From Emcibacteraceae bacterium (GTDB lineage: Bacteria; Pseudomonadota; Alphaproteobacteria; Sphingomonadales; Emcibacteraceae), in assembly GCA_028281625.1 (NCBI GenBank), contig JANQJN010000039.1, forward strand, positions 1 through 61,471: a stretch of 61,471 bases of DNA, read 5' to 3'. Position 1 is the first letter of the stretch; every line of letters starts with the position of its first letter. The notes under the pieces are model-generated. The model had not been told where the DNA came from, ran no database searches, and saw only the letters and a program-made list of their open reading frames with translations. The translations under genes were made by a program, and so were the position numbers. Positions 52,562 through 61,471 of the stretch are shown here, piece after piece.

Positions 52562-53869
52562 ATGTTAAAATCATTTGCAAATAAAGATGCGAGTAAACCT
52601 ACAATCGGTACTGAGCTAATTGATGGTATCGAAAATATCTGTGAAAAGATTTCCGTGGGAGAGCGCAACATAATATTATCGAGCAAAAAAGGAGCGTCTG
52701 AGGCTGAACTAAAACTGGTTCGCTCGGTAAATTATCTAATCGGGCAAATATCTAACAAGGATCAGAGCCCAAAGGTCAATCACACTATTAAGCCGGACAC
52801 AGTTGATCATTACTTGGAGGTTGTTACCGCAATATGCCGCGGTGATTTTGAAGCGCGAATTATGAACATTCCTGAGCAACAATCGATTGAGAGGGAGTTA
52901 AGCGTGCGTCTCAATGAAATGATTGATCGGACCGATGCGTACGTTCGGGAATCCACAGCATGTCTCGACTTTATTTCAAAGAACCAGTACCACAGACGAA
53001 TTGCGGAACAAGGGATGGTTGGATCATTCGGTGAGGCAAGTCGAAAAATTAATACCGCTGCCGATAGCGTCGAAGTAAAAATCACCAGATTTCATGAACA
53101 GGTTGATGAAATGAACACCATCTCAGCGAACTTGAACGAGAGTGCGACGTCAATGAGTGCGACGGTTTCTTCAGCCAACGAACAGGTCGTCAACGTCGCC
53201 TCGAGCGCAGAGGAGGCAAGTGTCAATACACAGACGGTTTCCGCCGCAGCCGAGGAACTGAGTGTAACCGTGGGTGAAATTAATCAGCAAATGATCAATG
53301 CTGCAGAAAAAGCGACAAACGCCTATCAGGAAGCCCAGGGAGCGAATGACCTTGTACACAAGCTGTCAAAATCATCTGAGGAAATCGGTGCTGTCGTAAA
53401 CCTTATCAACGAAGTAGCAGAGCAAACCAATTTGCTATCGCTAAATGCCACCATTGAAGCAGCGCGCGCCGGCGAGGCCGGAAAAGGATTTGCGGTTGTT
53501 GCTTCTGAAGTTAAGGCTCTAGCAGGTCAAACCAGATCTGCGACGGAAAACATAAAAAAGCAAATAAATGAAATACAGGCGGCTTCAGAAAAGGCCGTGC
53601 ACGCCATAAAACAAATTACTTCATCAATTGGCGAAATCAATGAAGTGTCATCAAGTGTTTCAGCGGCCGTTGAGCAACAAGGTAATGCGACAAAAGAAAT
53701 AGCCAGAAATGTGCAGGACGCGGCGTCGGGCGTAAACGATATTTCTGCCAATATCAATGGTGTAACGAGAAATGTGGATGATGTTAGTAAAAGCGCGGAA
53801 AGCGTCAAAAACATATCAACACAGCTTGCTGAACAATCCAAGGAACTGCGACGGATTTTGAAAAACTAG
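52562..53869 (+). CDS. Soluble methyl-accepting chemotaxis protein
   Basis: A 435-residue receptor without membrane helix or ligand domain. The long coiled coil carries the conserved tip ([20 protein letters not shown] and [20 protein letters not shown]) that binds CheA and CheW. The N-terminal 180 residues include a HAMP-like or helical part of uncertain type ([20 protein letters not shown]). Start ATG 52562 has GGGGA upstream. It would receive its signal from the PAS protein encoded one base upstream. Confidence 0.9.
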   Translation: MLKSFANKDASKPTIGTELIDGIENICEKISVGERNIILSSKKGASEAELKLVRSVNYLIGQISNKDQSPKVNHTIKPDTVDHYLEVVTAICRGDFEARIMNIPEQQSIERELSVRLNEMIDRTDAYVRESTACLDFISKNQYHRRIAEQGMVGSFGEASRKINTAADSVEVKITRFHEQVDEMNTISANLNESATSMSATVSSANEQVVNVASSAEEASVNTQTVSAAAEELSVTVGEINQQMINAAEKATNAYQEAQGANDLVHKLSKSSEEIGAVVNLINEVAEQTNLLSLNATIEAARAGEAGKGFAVVASEVKALAGQTRSATENIKKQINEIQAASEKAVHAIKQITSSIGEINEVSSSVSAAVEQQGNATKEIARNVQDAASGVNDISANINGVTRNVDDVSKSAESVKNISTQLAEQSKELRRILKN

Positions 53870-54180
53870 TCGGGTTCTTTTTGTTGAGGGTGAGTATATA
53901 TTGCATCGGGAGCAATATTTTTCGCAAACAGCAAGGTCAATACACAGTGTTTTATTGAATGTCCGCTATGGGTTGGGGGCATACATTCGAATTGACGTCT
54001 ATTTTTTTAGAAACATTTTCTGTTACCCCCTAAACACCCGAATATCTCACCGCAAATTTTTTCCTATTCGTTTCATGTTCTTGATAACGCTGACACACGG
54101 ATAACTTGCCCCTAACCCTGTTTCACAGCCATACGAAATCATAATCAACTAAAAAAGTACTGACTAACTTTAGTACACCA

Positions 54181-54201
54181 AATCGGACATTGTGACCGAT
54201 T
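54181..54201. repeat. Inverted repeat upstream of gntR
   Basis: AATCGG and CCGATT form a 6-bp stem around 9 bases. On the plus strand it is followed by CATTTTC, so it is at most a weak terminator for the chemoreceptor operon. Confidence 0.3.
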
Positions 54202-54255
54202 CATTTTCAAAAGTAATATAAACATAGCATTTGCAGAATAAATTTGGCATTATAG

Positions 54256-54275
54256 TATGCAATACAGTATGCAGT
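54256..54275. promoter_or_regulatory. Predicted GntR operator, gntR promoter
   Basis: TATGCAATACAGTATGCAGT differs at only 3 of 20 positions from 57871-57890, upstream of the TRAP and dehydrogenase genes. It contains two AGTATGCA-type half sites 12 bases apart (the first starts at 54254). It lies about 40 bases before the chosen gntR start, consistent with autoregulation. Confidence 0.65.
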
Positions 54276-54316
54276 GCGGTAGCCAAAAAGGAATATCGGG
54301 CACGGGACTAATAAAA

Positions 54317-54991
54317 ATGAATAAAGCAGCAAAACAAAAAAGCAGCACGGCCATCTATGACACGTTAAGAGATATGGCCATTTCCTTTAAATTTACACCG
54401 GGTGAGAGAATTAACGAAAGTGAGCTCTCGGCAACGCTGGGAGTAAGCAGAACTCCTCTTCGGGAAGCTATGCAAAAACTAGTCTCGGAAAATCTTCTGC
54501 GATGGGAAAGGAACAAGGGATTTTTCTGCCGTCCTCTGGATGTAAAGGAAATTTATGACCTGTATCAGTTCAGGCGCCTTATTGAAACAGAGGTGGTAAG
54601 AATTGTTTGCCGTAACGCTTCCGATGAGGCGCTTCAGGAACTTAAAGAATATGTGGAACAAACAGCGGAATATAGTGACCCGGATCAGGGAATTGACATA
54701 GACCAGGGGTTTCATAAAAAAATCGCGGTGATGTCTGACAACAATGAGCTTGTACAGGCGCTGAATAAGATTGATCAGCGTATCTTCTTTGTCCGCTGGA
54801 TTGACCTTGTAAAGCATGGTCCCGCGCGGATGAATAAACATAGCGATATTGTCAACGCGATGATTGCGAGAGATGAAGAGCTGGCAGTAAGTACCATGGC
54901 TAACCATGTGGAACAACATCTCGAGCAGATTTCCGACCTGATCCGAGAAGGATACGGTTTTATCTATACTGGAAACACACCAAAAATTTAG
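54317..54991 (+). CDS. GntR-family regulator (FCD domain)
   Basis: About 224 residues. The N-terminal winged HTH (PGERINESELSATLGVSRTPLREAMQKLVSENLLRW) is classic GntR, and the helical FCD domain follows (YQFRRLIETEVVRI, His in FHKKIA, His in NHVEQHL). FCD domains sense organic acids. The start at 54317 (MNKAAK) is chosen because the longer frame from 54257 would run through the operator. Its end overlaps the convergent TRAP permease gene by 4 bp. It likely controls the TRAP and oxidoreductase genes. Confidence 0.88.
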   Translation: MNKAAKQKSSTAIYDTLRDMAISFKFTPGERINESELSATLGVSRTPLREAMQKLVSENLLRWERNKGFFCRPLDVKEIYDLYQFRRLIETEVVRIVCRNASDEALQELKEYVEQTAEYSDPDQGIDIDQGFHKKIAVMSDNNELVQALNKIDQRIFFVRWIDLVKHGPARMNKHSDIVNAMIARDEELAVSTMANHVEQHLEQISDLIREGYGFIYTGNTPKI

Positions 54992-56892
54992 ACCTGTTTT
55001 TCTTTACCCGCTTTACTCAGCATAAAGATCAGTGCAAATAATACCACGATTAGTCCAATCCGTGGCCATACCGCAAATTGGTGAAGCAATGATAACGCGA
55101 GCCCTGCCGATGCAACAATTATGCGCATAATATTATTTAACCGACCGAACAGGTATCCTCCTACGCCCGCCGAAAACAGCGTCAGACCGCCGATGATTAC
55201 AGCAAGTGTAGCAATAATACTAATCAGGTCCCCTTCAAACCTTAGTTCAGGGACGAACAAGTAGTTATATCCCACCACGTAGCCAGCGATCGCAATACGT
55301 GCCGCCTGCAAACCTGTTGTTAGCGGATTGGATTTCGCTATCGCTGCAGCCGCATATGAGGCGACAGACACCGGTGGTGTTGCATCCGCAAGCACCGCAA
55401 AATAAAACACGAACATATGAGCGGCCAGAATTGGTGTGCCAAAGTCAGCGATCAGCGCTGGCGCACCAATGGCAGAGGTAATCACATATGCAGGCGTGGT
55501 TGGAACGCCCATCCCGAGCAAAAGCGAGAGCACCATCAACATAATGCCCGCCAGCCATAAATCACCACCTGCGACACCAGCAACCAGCGTGCCCAGGGAA
55601 ATTACCACACCTGTTTTGGTAAGAACCGAAACGAATATGCTGGCCCCACAGCAGGCGAGCGCAATCGGTGCGGTATTTTTGGCTGCCATTTCAAAAATAT
55701 TGATGATCTTGTTAATTGAAAGCCTAGTATGTTTTCGAAGAAATGTAATTGCGATCGTGGTCAGGATTGAATAAAAGGCCGCAAAATGCGGTGAAAAGCG
55801 CATCATGATCAATGTTATCAGAACGACGATCGGAATAAACAGATGAAGGTCCCTGATCACCACAGACCAAACAGGAATCTCGCTGCTATCCATACCCTTT
55901 AGACCAAGCTTCTTTGCTTCCAAATGCACAGATATAAAGACCATCGAGAAGTAACATACTGCACCAAGGATTGCGGCAGACAGAATGGTGGAGTAAGGCG
56001 TGTTTGTCACTTCTGCCATAATGAAGGCCCCTGCCCCCATAATGGGTGGTGCGATCTGCCCGCCAACACTCGCCGCTGTTTCAACACCACCTGCGAAAGA
56101 GGAGCGGTAACCGAGTTTTTTCATCAGCGGGATAGTAAAGGTTCCCGTAGTAAATACATTTGAGCTTGAAGAACCACTCATGGACCCAAAAAGTGCAGAC
56201 GTCACCACAGATACTTTTGCAGGGCCGCCGGAATATCTTCCTGCGGCCTTTAGTCCCAGGTTATGAAAGAGCACGCCTGTGCCACTGCCTTCAACAAATG
56301 CACCGAAGGCAATAAAGACCGCAAGCATTGTTGCCGATATGCCAGTAATGGAGCCAAAAATACCTTGGTTATTATTGAGATAGAGAGATTCTACGATTTC
56401 AGAATAAGGAATGTTGCGAAAGAAAAAGAATCCAGGCGCATATTCCGTAAGAAACAGATAGGAAATCCCCACCACAATAAGACCCGCCATAACCGGCGAA
56501 ACGGAGCGTTTGATCCCCACAAGGATCAACACAATCATGATCGTCCCCATCCAGAGTTCCATAGGAAGTACCGGATCAATCACTTCAAGCCTTATGTTGA
56601 TGCGATCCGCTTCCATGTAGGAATAAATAGCCGGCAGGATGGCGAGAAACGCCAGTCCCCAGTCGAACCAGCGAAGCTGGCCTTTTCCATCTTCGTCTTT
56701 AAACGTTGGATAAAGTATAAAAACCAGCGGCAACATGAAACCCAAATGCAGGGTTCTTTGGATACGAGGCTCCAGATAGCCAATATAGGAACTATAAAGA
56801 TGAAATAATGTCGCGGATACCGCCCAAACTGTAATGATAAGCGCGGTTATTTTTGCGCCGTCACCTCTAATTGCAGGGGATGTGTCACTCAT
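54988..56892 (-). CDS. TRAP transporter fused permease (TAXI type)
   Basis: A 634-residue membrane protein that fuses the small (DctQ) and large (DctM) TRAP subunits, as in TAXI transporters. The large-subunit signature reads GSMSGSSSSNVFTTGTFTIP, and GMGVPTTPAYVITSAIG follows in the second repeat. It imports an organic acid or amino acid with sodium. It overlaps the binding protein gene by ATGA (56889-56892). Confidence 0.92.
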   Translation of the reverse strand: MSDTSPAIRGDGAKITALIITVWAVSATLFHLYSSYIGYLEPRIQRTLHLGFMLPLVFILYPTFKDEDGKGQLRWFDWGLAFLAILPAIYSYMEADRINIRLEVIDPVLPMELWMGTIMIVLILVGIKRSVSPVMAGLIVVGISYLFLTEYAPGFFFFRNIPYSEIVESLYLNNNQGIFGSITGISATMLAVFIAFGAFVEGSGTGVLFHNLGLKAAGRYSGGPAKVSVVTSALFGSMSGSSSSNVFTTGTFTIPLMKKLGYRSSFAGGVETAASVGGQIAPPIMGAGAFIMAEVTNTPYSTILSAAILGAVCYFSMVFISVHLEAKKLGLKGMDSSEIPVWSVVIRDLHLFIPIVVLITLIMMRFSPHFAAFYSILTTIAITFLRKHTRLSINKIINIFEMAAKNTAPIALACCGASIFVSVLTKTGVVISLGTLVAGVAGGDLWLAGIMLMVLSLLLGMGVPTTPAYVITSAIGAPALIADFGTPILAAHMFVFYFAVLADATPPVSVASYAAAAIAKSNPLTTGLQAARIAIAGYVVGYNYLFVPELRFEGDLISIIATLAVIIGGLTLFSAGVGGYLFGRLNNIMRIIVASAGLALSLLHQFAVWPRIGLIVVLFALIFMLSKAGKEKQV

Positions 56893-57857
56893 TCAACATA
56901 TCCCTTTTCACGGTAATACTTCATGGCACCTGCGTGAACAGGTATCGGTGCATTTTCGGTAGCGTGGCTACAATCAAACGCCGCCATGCTCGAATGTATG
57001 GCTATCAGCTTGTCCTTCTGTTCGCAGAATGTTTTGGTAATTTTATAAACAGAATCTTCACTTTGTTCAGCATGCACCATAATGACTGTTCCCATACGAA
57101 TGGTCGCGATATCATCTTCCTGATTTGGATAGGTGCCCGCAGGAATAATCCCTTTGTTAAAGCCATATTCTTTGTTCAGCGCATCAATAAGATAATCCGG
57201 TAAAGATAACAGCTTGCCTTCACGGCCAAGCATCATATCAATAATCGCGCCACCTGGCAGGCCGAGGTTTAGAAAGATATGGTCCGTCTGCCCATCTTTA
57301 TATTGTGATGACAGGTCAGCATAACTCGCGAGATTAACTTTATGACCTTTTTCATCACGCATCTGATCATAATTGGTGCCGTAAATCTCCATGACTTTTC
57401 TAAACATGCTTTCATCAGTCGATCCTGCCTGTGTAATACCGATGCTTGTATCATTTGCTGACGTCAGAATATCACCAAGCGTTAATTCTGACCCATCACT
57501 TTGGAGAAAATGGGTGAAATTGTCTGAAAAGCTGGCACCGATCATATTGATGTTTGTTCGCGGATAGGCCTGATAAACTTCTTCACCGCGGTAAGCATAG
57601 CCGGAGAAAACGTCAAGGCTGAAGCCAAGCTCGCTTAATCCTTTGTCGATGATGGCCGGATTAACAATCCCACCCCCCGGGACCACTTTAACCGTCAGAT
57701 CCGGATTTTCTTCCATGATCAATTTAGCCATTCCGCTGGCCATGGTGTACCAGCCACCACCAACGGGCCCAGCCGTCCAGATCAACGTTTCTTCCGCAGC
57801 CGCTATTTTTGGTGTCTGACCAAATATAAACAGCATCAAAATTAAATATCGTTTCAT
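56889..57857 (-). CDS. TAXI-family TRAP substrate-binding protein
   Basis: A 322-residue periplasmic protein with signal peptide (MKRYLILMLFIFGQTPKIAA) and the TAXI fold (WTAGPVGGGWYTMASGMAKL; IGITQAGSTDESMFRKVMEI). It delivers the substrate to the fused permease. Glutamate, 2-oxoglutarate and related acids are known TAXI ligands; the ligand here is open. An FAD amino acid dehydrogenase-like gene shares its promoter region. Confidence 0.9.
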   Translation of the reverse strand: MKRYLILMLFIFGQTPKIAAAEETLIWTAGPVGGGWYTMASGMAKLIMEENPDLTVKVVPGGGIVNPAIIDKGLSELGFSLDVFSGYAYRGEEVYQAYPRTNINMIGASFSDNFTHFLQSDGSELTLGDILTSANDTSIGITQAGSTDESMFRKVMEIYGTNYDQMRDEKGHKVNLASYADLSSQYKDGQTDHIFLNLGLPGGAIIDMMLGREGKLLSLPDYLIDALNKEYGFNKGIIPAGTYPNQEDDIATIRMGTVIMVHAEQSEDSVYKITKTFCEQKDKLIAIHSSMAAFDCSHATENAPIPVHAGAMKYYREKGYVE

Positions 57858-57870
57858 GTTGTCTTTCCTA

Positions 57871-57890
57871 TATACAATACTGTATACAGT
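57871..57890. promoter_or_regulatory. Predicted GntR operator, divergent TRAP / dehydrogenase promoters
   Basis: TATACAATACTGTATACAGT matches the gntR upstream site at 17 of 20 bases. It includes the perfect palindrome ACTGTATACAGT (57879-57890). It lies 13 bases before the binding-protein start and 20 before the oxidoreductase start, so one site could control both. Confidence 0.7.
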
Positions 57891-57910
57891 TTAAGGAAAG
57901 GGAGTCAAGT

Positions 57911-59149
57911 ATGGTTGATTCTGATCACATTGATGTCATGGTTTTAGGTGCAGGTGTCATTGGCACATTTGCGGCACTTGAGTTACAGAAATCTGGAAAA
58001 ACCGTTACATTAATTGATCGGCAACTTCCGGGTTCCGCGACATCCATGGGAAACGCAGGTGTTTTAAACCGCGGCTCCATCATTCCTTTTAACAATCCGG
58101 CTCTCCTTAAGCAGTTACCATCACTGCTAACAGGTCAAAAAACCGGCTTTGATTATAAACTTTCCTATGTGTTTGATGAAATGTCTTGGGGGCTAAGATT
58201 CCTCTCTCACTGCAATGCCGCGGACACCTTGAGCCGCGCAATTGCGCTTAACGAGCTTATCACTCGATCCGCTGAGCTCTACAAACAAAGTTTATTGCCG
58301 GAAATGTTAAACGAGGGCGGCTGGTTAAAAGTTTACCGAGAGGAACTCCCCTCTGAAAACAGCATTGAAATGATTGCACTTCACGAAAATGACGTTAGGT
58401 ACGAAGCGCTGGATGCCCACGCTATTCAGGAACTGGAACCATCCATCAAAGGCGAACAATTGAAAGCACTTTGGATCAAAGACACCATGGCGCTAAAAGA
58501 TCCGCAGCAAACAATACTCGCTATTGCCCGCAATTTCGAACATCTTGGCGGGGAGTTTATCAGGTCTGAGATACGAGAACTGTCGCGCGAGAACGGCAAA
58601 TGGAGTGTTAAGCTTGCTGCTGGTGAAAATATCACTTCCGATCATGTGCTCGTCGCACTAGGACCCTGGAGTAAGGATTTTCTTGAAGAACTAAATATAC
58701 ATGTACCAATGGCATATGAGCGCGGTGCGCACCGCGAATTTGAAGAAGGGCCAGTGCAACTGACACGGCCTATTCATGATACGGACGCTGGCTATGTTTT
58801 ATCTCCACTGGACAAAAGATGGCGTATCACCTGTGGTGTGGAACTGGCCTCACTTGATGCACCACGCAGTTCGAAGCAAATGGATGATGCCTGCACGGCA
58901 ATGCAAACTCTGGTCACACCGGGTACCAAAATTGACAAACCAGATTGGCTGGGTAGCCGTCCAACGCTTCCCGATAGTCTGCCCGCCATAGGCGCGACAC
59001 GTCAGCAGAATTTATGGATTTCAACAGGACATCAACATATCGGAATGGCCAGCGCACCTGCATCCGGTGAGCTTATCTCGGACCTTATCAATGGGCGGGA
59101 ACCAAAAATGGATCCAGCGCCATTTTCACCAGCGCGGTTTAACATCTGA
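57911..59149 (+). CDS. FAD-dependent oxidoreductase, DadA-like D-amino acid dehydrogenase family
   Basis: A 412-residue DAO-family flavoprotein. The FAD-binding motif VMVLGAGVIGTFAALELQKS and the ending STGHQHIGMASAPASGELIS match the DadA type, which oxidises D-amino acids or imino acids to keto acids. GGGAGTC precedes the ATG. It is divergent from the TRAP transporter and shares its predicted operator, so it probably oxidises the imported compound. Its last 24 bp overlap the convergent VOC gene. Confidence 0.85.
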   Translation: MVDSDHIDVMVLGAGVIGTFAALELQKSGKTVTLIDRQLPGSATSMGNAGVLNRGSIIPFNNPALLKQLPSLLTGQKTGFDYKLSYVFDEMSWGLRFLSHCNAADTLSRAIALNELITRSAELYKQSLLPEMLNEGGWLKVYREELPSENSIEMIALHENDVRYEALDAHAIQELEPSIKGEQLKALWIKDTMALKDPQQTILAIARNFEHLGGEFIRSEIRELSRENGKWSVKLAAGENITSDHVLVALGPWSKDFLEELNIHVPMAYERGAHREFEEGPVQLTRPIHDTDAGYVLSPLDKRWRITCGVELASLDAPRSSKQMDDACTAMQTLVTPGTKIDKPDWLGSRPTLPDSLPAIGATRQQNLWISTGHQHIGMASAPASGELISDLINGREPKMDPAPFSPARFNI

Positions 59150-59533
59150 ATAGGACGAAATAAGGTTTTGACGAAGCCCAAATATATTACCATCTGGATC
59201 ACGAAAGAACGCCAAACGCACCCAGTCACCGAGGGTTTTGATCTCGTCAACGTCAATACCATTCTCGATTAGTTTATCTCTGGCGCCTTCCAGATCTTTA
59301 ACCACAAATGTCACTTTCTTGATACCTCCCTCAACTCCTTCAGGATTGAGCAACAGACCAAACACCATATCGTGTGACCCAGGAACGGCGAGCTGACGCC
59401 AATTATACTCACGGAATTTCTCCTCTTCAACCAGCCCCAGTTTTTCGGTGTACCATTCGACGCTGCGATCAAGATTGGCTACATCAATTTTTATAACGGT
59501 GCCAAAAGCACCAACCATATCAATAAAGCTCAT
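59126..59533 (-). CDS. VOC-family (glyoxalase-like) protein
   Basis: A 135-residue protein with the vicinal oxygen chelate fold in two repeats: VIKIDVANLDRSVEWYTEKL in the first, and VTFVVKDLEGARDKLIENGI plus FFRDPDGNIFGLRQ in the second. VOC proteins include glyoxalases, dioxygenases and resistance proteins; the metal ligands are not clear enough to name the reaction. It is 18 bp from rnfH and may be read with the rnf operon. Confidence 0.82.
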   Translation of the reverse strand: MSFIDMVGAFGTVIKIDVANLDRSVEWYTEKLGLVEEEKFREYNWRQLAVPGSHDMVFGLLLNPEGVEGGIKKVTFVVKDLEGARDKLIENGIDVDEIKTLGDWVRLAFFRDPDGNIFGLRQNLISSYSDVKPRW

Positions 59534-59551
59534 AATTCTATCCTCAGCTTC

Positions 59552-59854
59552 TCAATTTAATTTTTCAACCACCGGTGCAATGCGCCGCAGCTTATATTTG
59601 TTATGCTCCACATGTTCCGGATCAATTTTAATGGGGCGATATATCTCCACCCGGTCGCCATCTTCCACCAACGTATCCAGGCTTTTTATTTCGCCGTAAA
59701 TTCCGACTTTTTGCTTTTCCAGGTCAATCTCGGGGAATTTTTTTAAAATACCCGACATCTCAATTGCTTCTTTAATGGTCGCCCCTTCAAAGACGCTGAT
59801 ATCCAACCAGGTCTGTTCTTCAGAAGTCGCGTATGCCACACCAATCTGTATCAT
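59552..59854 (-). CDS. rnfH: RnfH family protein
   Basis: A 100-residue ubiquitin-like small protein with the RnfH pattern: MIQIGVAYATSEEQTWLDIS, KVGIYGEIKSLDTLVEDGDR and VEIYRPI. RnfH ends many rnf operons. Its biochemical role is not settled. 9 bp downstream of rnfE. Confidence 0.88.
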   Translation of the reverse strand: MIQIGVAYATSEEQTWLDISVFEGATIKEAIEMSGILKKFPEIDLEKQKVGIYGEIKSLDTLVEDGDRVEIYRPIKIDPEHVEHNKYKLRRIAPVVEKLN

Positions 59855-59863
59855 TTTTAGCTC

Positions 59864-60565
59864 CTAGTATCCCGCCAGACCGACTTCATCGTCGGTCCCA
59901 GATTGCTCTACGACGCGCTCCGCACGATTTTTAAGATATTTATCAAGCGCATTTTTACCGGCGATGATGAAACCCAGAGCAATAAACCCGCCTGGTGGTA
60001 ACACAAACAGTAGAAAACCTTTGTATTCAGGAATTATGGTGATTTCCATAAAAGCGAAACTTTCACCAAGCAATAATGCTGCGTTCGCAAATAATGTACC
60101 GCTACCGAGTATTTCCCTCGCTGCACCAAGGAGTACAAGCACCATGGTAAAGCCAAGCCCCATCATCAAACCATCATAAACAGATGCCGCAACGGTGTTT
60201 TTTGACGCAAAGGATTCAGCGCGGCCCAGGATCGCACAGTTGGTTACAATAAGCGGGATAAAGAGACCAAGAACCTTATAAAGTTCATGCATCCAGGCAT
60301 TCATTGACATATCAACCAAAGTCACAATGGTGGCGATGATAAGAACATAGGAGGGAATCCTCACTTCCTGCGCAACGACATTGCGAAGCAGCGAAATAGA
60401 AAGACCGGAGGTTACCAACACCGCTATGGTCGCAATTCCCATGCCCAGACCATTGGTCGCAGTACCTGTAACAGCAAGAAGGGGGCAAAGCGCAAGCATT
60501 TGACTGAAGACCACATTATTCGTCCAGATTCCTTCCTTGGTAATTTCACGATAATTTATGCTCAT
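59864..60565 (-). CDS. rnfE: Electron transport complex subunit RnfE
   Basis: A 233-residue membrane protein with about six helices and the RnfE/NqrD pattern (LALCPLLAVTGTATNGLGMG; FIPLIVTNCAILGRAESFAS). The conserved Cys in TNCAI and in LALCP bind the membrane iron centre in the Rnf/Nqr family. It is part of the ion-pumping ferredoxin:NAD oxidoreductase. The start overlaps the rnfG stop (TAATG). Confidence 0.93.
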   Translation of the reverse strand: MSINYREITKEGIWTNNVVFSQMLALCPLLAVTGTATNGLGMGIATIAVLVTSGLSISLLRNVVAQEVRIPSYVLIIATIVTLVDMSMNAWMHELYKVLGLFIPLIVTNCAILGRAESFASKNTVAASVYDGLMMGLGFTMVLVLLGAAREILGSGTLFANAALLLGESFAFMEITIIPEYKGFLLFVLPPGGFIALGFIIAGKNALDKYLKNRAERVVEQSGTDDEVGLAGY

Positions 60566-61209
60566 TACATAACCTCCTGCGCGGGATTGCTTGCTGTTAA
60601 CAACACTTCTTTTTGTGCCTCAAAAAATTCAAGCCCCTTTTTTACAGATTTCACAACGGCCCGTGGGGTAATGGTGGCGCCGCTAAATTGATCAAAATAG
60701 CCACCATCTTTTTTAACCAGCCATTGACTGGAGAGTGGATCACCCAACGACTTTTCACTAAAGTCAAGCACCCAATCATCCTTGGCGATTTCCACTTTGT
60801 CACCGAGACCAGGTGTTTCCGTATGAGATAAAATGCGGACACCTAAAATCTTTCCGTTTCTGTCAATTCCAATAATGGACGTGATGAGCCCGCTATATCC
60901 AAATTCGCCCACCGTGAAGGCGACCGCGGCTACTTCACCGCCCATTTTTGCCTGATAAACGGTTAGTTCCGCTCCATCTGGCCCTGCGATGCGCAATGTA
61001 TCTTCAAGCAGATTGTTATCATGAATATCTTCCGGGATAACCTGACTGATGGATGCTTGTAAATCTTCCGCAAGCCTTTCTGCAATAGCGTCGCGGGTCC
61101 CAAGGTCACCGGAACTAAGCATTGCCGATGCAACAAGCGTAAATAGGCCGAGCAATAATGCAGGGAATATCAAACTGTTTTTGAAGCTGTTGGTTTTCTT
61201 CTCGCTCAT
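60565..61209 (-). CDS. rnfG: Electron transport complex subunit RnfG
   Basis: About 214 residues: one N-terminal membrane helix (LIFPALLLGLFTLVASAMLS) and a periplasmic FMN domain with HTETPGLGDKV and the flavinylation motif SGAT (Thr at about 180). FMN is attached covalently there by ApbE. The ATG at 61209 overlaps the rnfD stop, with AAGGA upstream; a GTG at 61212 is also in frame. Confidence 0.93.
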   Translation of the reverse strand: MSEKKTNSFKNSLIFPALLLGLFTLVASAMLSSGDLGTRDAIAERLAEDLQASISQVIPEDIHDNNLLEDTLRIAGPDGAELTVYQAKMGGEVAAVAFTVGEFGYSGLITSIIGIDRNGKILGVRILSHTETPGLGDKVEIAKDDWVLDFSEKSLGDPLSSQWLVKKDGGYFDQFSGATITPRAVVKSVKKGLEFFEAQKEVLLTASNPAQEVM

Positions 61210-61471
61210 CACTTATCCTTCACCTTTAAAGGATCACCTTTGTTGGTTCGACCAAAAATCCTTGGGCGCAGATATCGATCAATCAGTGGTGTTAATGCGT
61301 TCATGATCAAGATCGCGAAGGAAACTCCTTCGGGATAGGCGGTCCAGGTCCGGATAATGTAAGTAAGTGCACCCAGGCCAAAACCGAAGAATATCTGCCC
61401 CTTGGGTGACATGGGTGATGTGACGGGATCCGTAGCAATGTAAAAGGCCGCGAGTATCGTCGCACCCGTAA
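61209..61471 (-). CDS. rnfD: Electron transport complex subunit RnfD, partial (C-terminal end)
   Basis: The frame enters from the right window edge and is only the C-terminal 87 residues or so: [20 protein letters not shown], then [20 protein letters not shown] and a tail ending [23 protein letters not shown] is typical of RnfD. The ATG at 61412 is internal, not the true start. The upstream rnfA, B and C genes should lie beyond the edge. Confidence 0.9.
   Translation of the reverse strand, partial: TGATILAAFYIATDPVTSPMSPKGQIFFGFGLGALTYIIRTWTAYPEGVSFAILIMNALTPLIDRYLRPRIFGRTNKGDPLKVKDK

Larger units (their letters stand above)
53870..54316. other. Gap between chemoreceptor and gntR genes
   Basis: 447 bp. 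It includes an inverted repeat AATCGG/CCGATT (54181-54201) and GTACT/AGTAC (54157-54161, 54172-54176), and the predicted GntR site at 54256-54275. A 67-codon frame at 53901-54104 has no ribosome site or family match. No RNA gene is recognised. Confidence 0.45.

Noticed and set aside
53901..54104. 67-codon frame in the gap before gntR
   Set aside because: No Shine-Dalgarno, no family resemblance, and its composition is like non-coding DNA.

Overview
The window looks like a chromosome segment of a marine, Gram-negative proteobacterium of moderate GC, most likely an alphaproteobacterium. That placement rests on a FixJ-type regulator, lipoproteins resembling a Caulobacter-type family, and the gene-family mix; a gammaproteobacterium is not excluded. 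Genes are dense, many adjacent genes overlap by ATGA or TGATG, and several starts are TTG or GTG. I saw no tRNA, rRNA, insertion sequence, CRISPR array or integrase.

Layout. 1-5837: two tandem secreted sortilin-like (BNR/Asp-box) propeller proteins, the first cut by the window edge. 5841-8627: an M20-type protein that seems to have lost its metal ligands, a DUF1272 zinc-ribbon-like protein and two tandem lipoproteins. 8725-16182: a TonB energy-transduction cassette (DUF3450, long TtpC-like ExbB, ExbB, ExbD) followed by two TonB-TPR pairs whose TonB genes share a 90-bp identical tract. 16532-19278: a secreted ankyrin protein and a uridine-kinase-like protein.

19259-34597 holds the most interesting part: an apparent halogenated-aromatic catabolic island. 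Its centre is a 1070-residue fusion of a cobalamin/iron-sulfur reductive dehalogenase with a flavin/2Fe-2S reductase (the self-sufficient BhbA/NpRdhA architecture). Around it lie a MarR regulator, a P450 with its own ferredoxin and ferredoxin reductase, an unusual cytoplasmic CapA-like protein, an intradiol dioxygenase, a dienelactone hydrolase, a maleylacetate reductase and transporters. A 19-bp palindrome occurs in both divergent promoters and is the probable MarR operator. The inferred logic is reductive dehalogenation plus P450 oxidation of a halo-phenolic compound, ring cleavage, and convergence on maleylacetate and 3-oxoadipate.

34740-46848: a complete-looking type II secretion operon (E, F, G, H, I, J, L, M, C, D, K, O), interrupted four times by small secreted two-cysteine proteins that look like one family. 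47378-53869: a MASE1 kinase/FixJ-type regulator pair, then a divergent operon of a PAS histidine kinase, an Aer-like PAS protein and a soluble chemoreceptor (a split Aer). 54317-59149: a GntR regulator, a TAXI-type TRAP transporter and a DadA-like FAD oxidoreductase, linked by a shared 20-bp operator-like sequence. 59126-61471: a VOC protein and the end of an rnf operon (rnfD partial, G, E, H).
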